Source of the DNA: Yponomeuta sedellus
Taxonomy: Eukaryota > Arthropoda > Insecta > Lepidoptera > Yponomeutidae
Length of the DNA: 64,000 nt
Direction: 5' to 3'
Assembly (NCBI GenBank): GCA_934045075.1
Contig: OW203732.1
Coordinates: forward strand, 12,006,201 to 12,070,200
This document shows, piece by piece, positions 31,299-43,200 of this stretch. Each line of letters starts with the position of its first letter. Positions within the stretch are counted from its first letter, which is position 1. The notes beneath the pieces were generated by a model. It saw only the letters and a list, made by a program, of their open reading frames with translations, was not told the origin of the DNA and did not search any database. The translations under genes were made by a program, and so were the position numbers.

Positions 31299-34200
31299 CT
31301 GCAAAAGATATTTGAACACAGTCATATTGTTGGCACCAGGTACGTAGGTATCGCTTCTTTAAACATAAGAGTATTTTTTTCATAATCTTTTAAATGTCCG
31401 ATCCCCGGTATATTAAAATGCACTAATTGTATGCATTTATCATTTGTGCCTGTGTGTTTGAAATTGATTTGTAAGTGCACCTGGATGTATTTGATAATGT
31501 TCCGCGCAGTACGGTTAGACATCACCAATGGCCGCCAATTGTACTGTACTATGTCATTGTCAGACTTACTCTTATGTAAATCCTGTTGTGCATACAATAA
31601 AGAATATTCTATCTACCTATTTATCATGTCAGAACACATGCATTTAAGAACATGAGGCAACCTAACTAGAAGGCACGCAAGTTGGTCCAACTCAATCAAA
31701 TGGCCGCCTGGGCATGCTTTAAAATGTACCGCGCAGAGCGATTGGACTACGCGGGAGAATACATGCCGTATTAGCAAGCCTTAATTAATAATGTCAGGTT
31801 ACCTATGCCGGTTACTCCTCAAGTTAGTCCTGTAATCATTGATGGTGGCCGCCTGGGCATCCTCGATAATGTTCTGGGCAGTGCGGTTGGACATCACGGC
31901 GTTGCAGAAGAAAAGCGTCGCCGCAGTGAATTGGAACAGCTCCAATTTCGACGGTGACTCGCCGTGGTTGCGGTACTAGGAGAGTTATAATAATAATGGT
32001 TATCTCCCGATGTTTAGGTTGATTGGCTTTTATAATGAGTGAAATAAATTATTAAAATCATAATAATAATGGTTGTATGTAATAGTTATACATTTAACAG
32101 GTCTAATCGGGATGGGCTTTAACTTCCTCAGCCCTGACCCTCAAAACAACAATAGAAATCTATTGCTTTTTACAAAGGACTGTGGTATAGTTAAAAACCA
32201 TCGCGATTATACCCCCTAACTGTAAAAATAGGTAATAGTAGCTACATATAATTTATTGGCCGTCGAGCCATTTTTTATATAACTATTTTATAGGTAGATT
32301 ACATTTTACAATCACTGAAAAATGCGTCGATGTATACAAAAGAAACTGGATAATAACATCCATAGAATGTAATTACGAACTTAAGTGATTTACAAGGAAA
32401 TTTATTATCGTAAGAGTATGATAGCTGAATGAGTAAGACGGTAGAATGATCACAAGGCTATTGATAAAAATGCATATTGATAAACAAGTCTGCCGCTTGT
32501 TCATTTTGTGTGCAAAAACATAGATTAAATAGATACTGAAACTCATGCCTGTGTCCCGGAGAGGTAAACAGACACCTGGGTTTACCACTTGCTACGGTCT
32601 TGACAGAACTTTTTCGCCTCATCAACATCCATTCAGAGTACTTTTTATCTCACTGTACGGTAATAATAAATCCCCTCGAATGACTTTTTTATTCATTCAT
32701 TTATTCGTTCATTCGTTAGTTTTGTCCGTCGATACAGATCTCTAACCCCCTATGATAGCACAACGTGGCGCTCATTAGGGGAGGGCTATGTCCAGCAGTG
32801 GACTAGTATAGCCTGACGACGACATGTCAACAAACCGTCGACTAAGAACATTAAAATACGGTGAGCAATAATGTCTATGAAATTGTTTGCTCGGCCTATA
32901 TAATTCATTCATCTCTTTAATTTAACTCAATCAAAATTTGATGGTATTTCATTAAATCAAACAGTCCGTACCCGTCCACTGTTGGACATAGGCCACTTCC
33001 TTCTGTAGTTGGCCATCCACATCGAGCCACTGAAGGTAATCTGCCTCAGATCGCCGATCCAGGTGGGCGTCCTACGCTGCGTCTCCAAAGTCTACACTCG
33101 GAAACTTCTGCACCACATCGACCACGGCAATGTGTTCATCTTATAGAGAATTTCAGTCACTTTAGTCTTTGGCTTATTGTCACAAATAATTTAAAAATTG
33201 TTTGCTAACAAACGGCCAAAGGGGAATGAATTGATTTTACCTTGAGTATGATGTGTACAAGGCTGTTAACCACTCCAGCTCCGCCGGTCACGATGTTGGC
33301 ATGCCGTAGCACCTCCACCGACACAGCTAACGCTTGACCAGTCTGCAAAGAAAAAAAAGCTCACTACTGAAACGGAAACACAATAAACTATTATTGTGTT
33401 TCAGCTCAAAGTTATAGAGCTATTCCAGCCAGTCCATTTACAGTTGAGGTCAGTTAACTGGGACACAGATAACATTGGGATAATAATTAAGGTAACTTTG
33501 TTCACTGGGAACTTGAAACTTTACATGAACCACCATGCATGTGCCCAATTCTGAAGGATTTCTAACGATATATGTGTAAATTCCTTGATATTTGACGTAG
33601 TAGATGTCAGGGATTGGAATGCATCATTTAGGGACCGAACTGCAATACATCGGATATTTCCAAAACATTTTTTGTTTTGGAAGTAGGAACTATGAAGGAA
33701 AACGTCATGAGGACACCTGTGTGATCACACACGATACACGCTTGAAATTGCTCAATCGCCAAGCAAACTATACGCGGCGACGCGTGCCAGGCCGTCGCTG
33801 CAGGCCGCGATTTTTAAAAGAAGATATGATTTTTCATTCACTCGTAGCCTTAAATTGTTGTTGGAATGTTAGATTTATTATTATTGTTGTGTAATTGTGT
33901 CTACTCTGCCTATGCTGTCTGTTTTTGTACTTTTATGAATGTGTAAATAAATAATTTATCATATCATATTAAAGAGCGTCACAGAGCCCTTTCATCTTCT
34001 TAATCGTCTGAGTTTGGATTAGCCTTAGTCATATTAGCCGGCAGCGGCTGCCTTGGACAGCAAACTAGACGTGGCGCCGACTGCCAAGCCGACAGTGAAG
34101 GCTTGATTTATTAAGGCAGATATGATTTTTCATTTACTGGTAGCCCAAAAGAGCGTTATAGAGCCCTTTCATCTTCTTAATCGTCTGATTGTGCGTTTAG

Positions 34201-37200
34201 TCACCTTAGTCATATTGGTGCCGGCAGCGGCTGACTTGGACAGCAAACTGGACGCAGCGCCGGCTGCTAGGCCGACGCTGGAGGCCGCGATATTGAGCCA
34301 GCTGCCCCGCGCCTCCGCATCCGTCGGGCTGATACTCTGTAAGGTAGTGACGTGACAATGACTGTATGCCAAAAAGCGACCCGTTTAAGTTCAACGTGTA
34401 ATGAATACAGCCGTATTTTCCTTTATTTGATTATCGAATCAGCAGAAGTTCCTATTTGAACTACAATACTATGTTCCGAGAATTATTATCTGCATAAATA
34501 CGAACTTATTGACAACGTGACGAGTTTGAATATAAATGTGCGCCTTTTATCCCTGGTTTCTGAGACACTAACAAGCCGTTAAACAGCTGTCAAGTGGCCA
34601 AAGTGCAGACAGAAAAAACATTTGACAGCTGTTAACAGTAGATTAACAGGTGTTTAGTATACGCGAAACTGGGGGTATTTTATTTAAAATAGAAACTTTT
34701 TCGGTTAACATAGTCAAGCAAAAGAAAATACGGCTTTATTTATTACACATTGAACTTAACCTGGTTGCGTTGAAATAAAGTAGAGTAATTTATAATAGGT
34801 ACAACTACTCTAAAAAATTACAACATCCTTCCCATCAAAAACCACAATACTTACAAGTGTGTCCAAAAATTCTAAGAACCGGAAGTAAATATTTTTATAG
34901 GTATTTTTGGAAACTAATACCTTTGATTAAACACACATTTTTATGAAACTATTTAGAGGCTAAAAATTCCACCCATGCCGGTATTCGAACCCGCGACCTC
35001 TGGCTATCCCGGCATGGGTGGAATTTTTAGCCTCTAAATAGGTTTTTAAAATTGTCCTTAGCACGGGTTAGTGCATTAAAAATAAAATAGTATAACGCTA
35101 CATTTTTTTTAATGAAATGCTACAATAATTTTAATTTTTGTAAGTGCAAGAAATTAACTAAGTAACACAGACAAAAAGTCCAGTCCAACCTTACTCTTTA
35201 ATTTATACACATTTTAGACATCATCATATTAATGTTTCATACCTTCGTAGGTATTTACGCTTGATGGCCAAATTAGTCAAATTGTTTTAACGCGTCGCTG
35301 TCAAAGGATATTATAATAACGTCGGTCAACTGTATAAAAAACATTGCGTATCAAAAACGTTGACATCGTTTCTGTTCTTAAATTTATGATTTTTTTTATG
35401 AAATTTTGTCGCCTTGGAATACCATACGTGATAGCTTCGTGTTTTAAAACAAACGTCTTAATTTGAGGCAGCGACAGTCTTGTTTCTATTTAAAAGTTCG
35501 CTTTAGAACACCACACCCGATCGGTTTTTGTTTTATGTTGGAACACAAAACATGAGGATGTAAGACATCCAGTCTTTTGTTTTTATCTAAAATTTGTTTT
35601 GACTCCGCCACATGCGGTAGTGTATTGTTGTCTTTTTGAAAACACATTCAGTCTTTTGTTTTTATTTGGAATTTTTTTCGTAATTCCACCACATGCGGTA
35701 GTTGTTTAATTTTTGAAAACCAACTAATTTTGGTTGTAAAGTTATCCGTAATATTACCGAGTAAAGTGCATTCGTTTAAAGGTCGATGAGTTGTCGACTA
35801 TACAATACAACATTGATGGTCTAAAAAAAGACCATCAATACAGAACCCTAAAAAAAGGGTTCTGTACACGAATGGTCAACGGGACCTTGCGTACAGATCA
35901 ACAAGGTTATTTCTAAAATGCGCCATTCGTGAAACCCACAGAACATAAAAAAAGAGTAGAAGTCGTAAGTGGGCGGTGCCCGCGTGCCTCACATTAGCAA
36001 TGTATTGCCTATGCGTAGTCGGTGACAGTTTTGTTTACTTCAGTTGCCGTGCGCTTCTAGTAAAGAAAAAAATGGTGAAAACTTGATTAAAATGCCTTGT
36101 TATGCTGTGTTAGAGAGCAAAAAGAAAAGCTGGGGACTAAAATATACCGATCATGCCGTAATATTTCATCGGTAAGACGTATTTCATTGTATTTTTAATT
36201 AAATTTGTAATGACATGAACACGGAAACCAATCCAAAAATGAAAAAGTGAAACCACCTTTATTTACTGGTTAGTAAAGTTAAATTTTCATCGAAGAAAGT
36301 GTACCTTTTCTAGAAATTTCTGTCATAATTTGAATTCTACTCAATTACGGCTGTGGGCACACATGATAAAAATCTATCGATAATTGTCTATGACTTAGTA
36401 GTCATAGGTACATACTTAATGGTACGGTATTGTAAATTCCAATTCGTCTAAGTAGTTAAAATAATTGTTGTTATTTTATACCTACTTCCTAAGTGCCTTT
36501 TCACATGCAACCGGTTGCCGTCCGGTCGCCGGGCCGGGTAAAGTAGTAATGTATGAGCTCCGGTCGCCGGCTGGTCGTTGTGCATGTGAAAACTGTCATT
36601 GGAGCTCATACATTACTACTTTTCATACAAGATATGACATGAGACATAGATCGCGATATAGATTTTCTTCACCAGTTTATCAGTGACTGAAATATCTAAG
36701 AAACTATCGAAGTAATTTTCATCTTACCCCTTTGACAACAGAAAACCGAGGCACTGTTACAACTGGCCTCTCGGAATCAAACAATTTGGAAGTGAGTTTT
36801 CGTTTAGTTTTCTAAGGAACCGGATACCTACGAAATTAAAATGGATGGCAGCGACAGGAAGTCAAAATTGGTTCAAACCGACGATGAACACAATATATTC
36901 AAAGCATTTTCATGAACACTTCATAAACACTAAAAATGGCGGAAGGTGGCAATTATGTGATGCAGCAATACCAGAAAAAATGTGCTTCACTTCCAGGTTA
37001 GACTCTTGCGTATAAATGAAATATATTAGTACCATCGTCAATAAAATTAGTATAACGTATGAAACATGTCGTACAGACAGACAAAGATCTGAATTGAGTC
37101 GTAGAATACATTATATTTCCCGTGTTATAATTTCAAACGCCCGCGAAGCAGCGGGTTAAAGCTCGTTTTAAATAAGAGATAACATTTTAAAATATGAAAT

Positions 37201-40200
37201 CTACAACATTGGTTTATTAGTGCGTCTATGTACCCTATTAGTGTTAATTCTTTTTTAATACTGTTGCTCAAAAAGTGACGTATTACACGGAAGTATAGCA
37301 CGCGGGATGTGGGCTATTACACAATCGTGTTTTTTTTTTTACCTTTCCCGCAATCGTGCGTTTTCTTTCCCAACTGTCAAAATAATATCTTTTAAAAAGA
37401 AAAACCAACCATGAAGTTTTTACTAATAAAAATCATAGAAGTTTTTATGAGCTACTAATTTGTTTCAATATCAGATTTAATGATTTGATTGAATGGTTTC
37501 ATCTCATTTAATCTCACTAAATTTCATTTTCATTTCATATAAGTAAATAAAAAAATTCTTCTGAAGACTTGGCTGTATGGAAATAGTTCCTTTTGCCTTC
37601 TAAAATGGGTGAAGAAAAAAAATCTCTGCTTATATTTTTTTACGGTTGGCGCCATTTTCTAAATTATTTTCTTTATTAAATTGCTTATTTTTTTCGTAAC
37701 TGTATTAAAAATAGTCGTTCAGTACACGTGCGGAACCGTCATTGCAACTTGTCGGAACTCTTTGCAATGACAGCCTTTCCGCACTTGTAATGAAATATAC
37801 TATATTGCACAAAAGATAATGTAGAAAAGATGCATTTTCTACCAGTCAACCCGCAGGCAAAAAAGAAATAGATAAAAATACTTCTAAGTACCAGTATTCA
37901 TATTCGGCCGTTAATGTGTAAACTGTTTGTATGAGTATAATTTGTCGATAGGTTCTCCCTATCGACAAACTAGAACTCGCATTGTCCCATCCCAAACTGA
38001 GAATGTACTTGTTTTTCAATTTTGAACTTTCTGTCTTACTAGGTAAAAGTTCTTTTCGGTCCGACGCGGCGGTAGTTCCATCTAGTGTAGAGTAGCGTTA
38101 CTACAAAATGTCAACCTTAATTTCATCATTGTCATTTGACTTTGATCATTGTTAACATTACAAAAAGGTGCATATTTTAATTGAAACTTTTATGATGTAC
38201 GCCTTTTTGGCATTGACTTTATTTACCAATGGCAGGTTGGCATTCGTGGTGTGCGTTTGGTTTGTAAGTATCAGTTTGGTTACACTGGTTTTCGTACTAA
38301 TGTGTCATGTCGCTACTTCTACTCTTTTTTTATGTTCTGTGGTGAAACCTGTCGGTAGGTAAGAGTTCTAAAATGCGCCGTTCGTGAAACCTGTCGGTAA
38401 GAGCCTATCATATAACACAACTTTTGTTCCATGACTTTGGATTTTTTTTGTTCTATTCATCATTTATGAAAAAACCAAATTTATACGGCTTTCTAAGTAG
38501 GACTGGTGTCGTTTAATAGATAATGCATAAAATAATATTTACATAGGTATTTGTAGGACAATGATGGTATATGGTATATGTTTCGAAATTGAAAATCCGA
38601 AAAATTGCATAGAACTTAAGTTGAAAAACCTATTTAGAGGCTAAAAATTTCACCGATGCCGGGATTCGAACCCGCAACCTCTGGCTATTCGTGCCATATC
38701 AGGTTTTTAAATTTGTTCCTTAGCACGGGTTAGTGCATTAAAAATAAAAATAGTAAGAACTAAAGTTGTTACCAAATTATATTTAATAAACACTAATCGT
38801 AAACTAAAGTTTAACGAAGGTTAAAACCATTATTCTAAAACTATTTTAAATCTGTGGGAAAACAGCTCGCAGTGTCATAACGTGGAATCTGACGTCACGT
38901 CCCGGTAAAGAAATATCAAACGAATAAAACAAATCCGTGTATTAAATTCTTTTAATACGTACTTTCCGATAATATCGTTAAATCTTTGATTATTTGATAC
39001 TGACGTCACGCCTATTAACAATATTGTAGTGTAGTGGAATCTACACGTATTTCAATTTCTTACCGAGTGTCTTCCCTGAGCCTCGGCGCACATTTCGTCA
39101 ACGAACACAGGAGTCTAACACCAACAGTGCAAGTAAAACCCCTACCTGCTCATGCATGCTGCGGTCGTGCAAATGGAGGGACGACCGCACCAGCCCGTAG
39201 AGGCCCGTAGCAACCGTTGCCACGGTAGCTCCCACCACGACGGCCGGCCCGATCGGTGTGAACATGGTCGCGCCTAGCACGCCGACGGCCGTGATGGACG
39301 CCACTGTGCTAGCCGTGTCCACCGTGCTGAGCACACGCGCCTTCACACCCAGTGTGGGCGACGGCGCTACGGTCAGACGTACCGCGAACGCCACTTCGCC
39401 CTGGGGAATATTCACACCGGCGATTAACCCGGTTCACCTTGTCGGTTAGCTTACTGTCAATAAGGATTTACGATTGAAGAGACTGCGCTCGGAATAAATC
39501 CTTAAGCTGGGTACTGACCAACGTTTCCAACGTATCCTAGTGTGGGGCCAGAAGCAATGAATGTGCCAGTATGTAAAATCCAAAAAAAAAAAACGTTGTG
39601 GGGTGTAATGTAACATGTTACACAGCGAGCAATCATGGTGTCAGGACGTAGTGTTACGGGGAAATCAGCGAGTGTGTAGCAGTTTTTTGAGTGCTTCACC
39701 TGGCTGGCGGCGAATGTTACATTACACCTCGTAACGTTGGTCAGTACCCAGCTTTAGATTCTGCCACATGTACAATTAGACCAGTGTATTTGTGTGTAAA
39801 CTGTCTGAAAATGTGTTACAGCTCTCCTTCAAAAAACTCCTATGTACTTTTTGCGAAAAAAGTCATCAACTTCATGCATGCATGCATGAACGCATCAACG
39901 TAATGCGTTCTCCCAGGCATAGTTTGCCAGGCGAGAGGAGGCCAAGACGAGTGGTGGGTCACCAAATAGGCTGATGATCAAATAAAGAAATAATTATGCA
40001 ATGATTCGTGGTTGGTGAACGTAAAACCTGCTAGGTGGGACATAAAAAATCTGGAGATAGGATTAAAAAGAAAACCTCTACATTTTGTACATAGCAAAAC
40101 ATAGATATGTAAGGTTTTTAATGTATTTTTTTCCAACGTGTACAATCGTTCGTTATCTATTTATTCATTTATTTATTTTGTTTATTTGGATTACTCACAG

Positions 40201-43200
40201 CTTGCATATCAGTACATTCAATTGGAGATATGACACAACTTAAGTCTAAATACACAGGCTACTTACGAGTTATCACGACATGCAAATAAAAAGTGCCTTT
40301 TGTTATCAACCCTAGTATGTCCCCACCGCTGGGGTACGGATCTCTTCGTGCATCGCAGGAAGGTTAAGTTAGGCCACGAGCGCTTTAATAAAGTGTTCCA
40401 ATAATAATATAGTGTAAAAAATATTGAGTAACTATACATTAAAAAATCAATGCTTACAGTCAGAGAACAATCGAAAATTACCTCTACTATAGTTCCAGTG
40501 TATTCACCATTTTCAGGCACAATTAAAACGCACTTGGGCTGTGTGTTGTCCGTTAAATACGACTGCCAGTCATGGTACACCCTCGCGTTCTCGTCGACAT
40601 ACACTTTGCATGTCCTTGCTGCAATTAATTATTACACCTTGTTACTTTTGGCCATGGTTGAGTAATATGACAGCATGCAATCATGATTGAAGTTGACTAA
40701 AAATATTCAGAAATATCACGGCTACCGTAAAGAAGTAGGTATTGTACGAAACTCGGCGCAGAAAGGACTGTGATGGTGTGATTTAGGTACATAAATACCT
40801 ACTTTGCAAACAATCGCAAATAGTACATTTTTCTATAACTAAAGAAGCTAAATTTTCATTTATTACCTAAGTATATTTTTTAATCGCAGTCTATATAGGT
40901 AATGTTCCACAGGCTTTCTCTCAGAGACATTATGTGCTTTATTACCACGCGTGCCCACCGCGGACTGGCAATTTGAATCGCTCAGGTATGCTAATACCTC
41001 AACACTCAGGTTTCCTCACGATGTTTTCCTTCACATTGTTTTCCGATCCGATTAGCAATGAAAAAATTCAATTATAATTTTGTGAAATCTAGGCGCATAA
41101 AGTGTCCCTTACTCACATAAAATCATCTACTTAATTCCGAATTTGGTTAAAATATAGCTTCAATATGTAAACCGACCTCCGACAATAGTGGGGATGCATT
41201 TCCTGATTCTAAAAACAGCCGTGCACCAGATATCCGCATCATTTCTTTGGTGCAGATCCAGCCAGTAGTCCGAGGGTTCCAGCTGATAGAACTTCAAGGG
41301 TTTAGGCTTAGCGCAGACAATCAGTAGAACTGACATCACAATATCCTCATCATTATGTGAATATTTACCTGTAATTAAGAATTGTGAATTCTAGATTAAA
41401 CAAAGTAAATAACATAAATTTTGAACTAAAACTTTCGTAAGCACAACACATAGTAGACTTTTAGTCCGGATCTACTTACGATCTACTCCGATTCGCAGAG
41501 CTTAATCATGGTGAGCAGAGACTGAGCTCGCATCGTCAGTGTGAGACGAGCAAACGACGCGAGCTCCATCTCTGCTCACCATGATTAAGCTCTGCGAATC
41601 GGAGCGAAACCTGGTCGGACACTTCCGATATAACAACACCCGTAAGTAGATCCGGACTATAAGTCTACAATAACATAATTGATCAATATCAATCCTTTTC
41701 ACACCATGTTCAGAACTAATGACATGCTACTTACTTTGTTCACAGATTTTTTCATAGACCTTCATGACTTGTTCCTTCTGCCGTGATGTGTATCCCTCAA
41801 GGCGTATCTCTTCGTTAACTGCGGACTCTGTAAGTTCTCCCTCAAAGGTTGGACTTCCAAATAAGGCGAAAGCAACATTCTGCAGTAGATAGTTTCGGTT
41901 CGCTTTTTCATATCTGGAATTCATTAGGACATATGTAATAAAATGTCTTTTAGTCTAATCATTGCTAAAGGACCGTCTAAAATTCAAGTGATACTCAAAA
42001 GGTGTCACAGGGGGTGGAAAACTCAGGAAATATCAAAGGGGGCAACAGGGGGGTGTAGAGAGATATTTCATGTATTAGTCCACATTACTAAAGGCTTCCA
42101 AATAATATTCCAAAGATGTGCAAGCGGTTGGATTAGTTTGTGGATAGATGGGTCATTTGAGTAAGACATATACACATATACAATGCATTACACATCAAAT
42201 TACAAATAGAAGATAAAACAAAAGCACTGACACTTGCAATACAATGTGTTTACTGTGTCCTTGCATCTATGTAACAAGATGATTTATACAGCATACAGTA
42301 GCACCTTCACACTGGTGTTAAGGAGCTACTTCGATGGGTGGGTGTCAGGACCAATTGGACACTGCAGTCCCAGGGACATTGTTTTAGATGGAGTAGACTT
42401 GTTTAATACAATATGGTAATGTACGGTAATCTATGGTGTAACAACAAATGTTTGGTAAATTTTATAAGTAGGCTTTTTTATTGTAATGTCGATATCATAG
42501 TCCTTTAACAGGGTTATTCAGTCATCAATACAAACAGATTTATATTTAATTCTAATAATAATTAAGCTAATTGTACCAAAAAATTATGTAATTTTTTATA
42601 CTAAGACAATCCGTAATCAATTTAGGACACAGTATAAAAATATTATTTCAGGGCCTATTTTAAACTAAGTAACTGTTTTTTTTTACTATATTACAATTTA
42701 CACTAGGTTAATTTCAGCAATTATAAAACAAGATTGCAACAATTCCCATTTAATAGCACAAGTATTAGCAGCAATAGCACATAGCAATAGTCAAGACAGA
42801 AGCAAGCAGTACACCAAATGGACCACATGATAAACCTAGATGAGTGACCAGTAAACAAGTATCTATTACTTAACATGAGGTGTCGCATTACCTGTCAAAA
42901 TGCACCAAAGGTGAGATATAATAGAAATAATAGAAAAACTTTTAACCCTTCTCGCGTTTAGTGTACATACGTGTGTACACTAATCAGCCCGGCCGCGCGC
43001 AATCCCCCAAGCGCTTAGTGTACAGACGTATGTACACTATGCAACGCTCAGATTGGACTCTTTTTATCTATGCTCTGTGCATTCTCTATGGACAATATCT
43101 GTTGTTTTATTGGCCAATGGTTAGTAAGGATTACTTTTGCCAACCAATCAAATGACGTGACGTGGAAAAAAATTGAATTATCATCGAAACCACATGAGCT

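Larger units (their letters stand above)
34337..39145. other. Intron 5 of copy B (4.8 kb)
   Basis: Contents entered separately: tRNA-like foldbacks (34947-35091, 38624-38755), twin hairpins, a THAP-like remnant on the plus strand and an inverted copy of the 600-bp repeat (37258-37803). Also a repeated CCACATGCGGTAG patch (35610, 35690), a hairpin with 22-bp arms (36541-36562 and 36601-36622) and two TGACGTCA palindromes at 38890-38897 and 39001-39008. Confidence 0.6.

Noticed and set aside
30386..31315. Plus-strand frames of 119 and 134 codons
   Set aside because: Antisense to exon 9 of copy B, which has family support.
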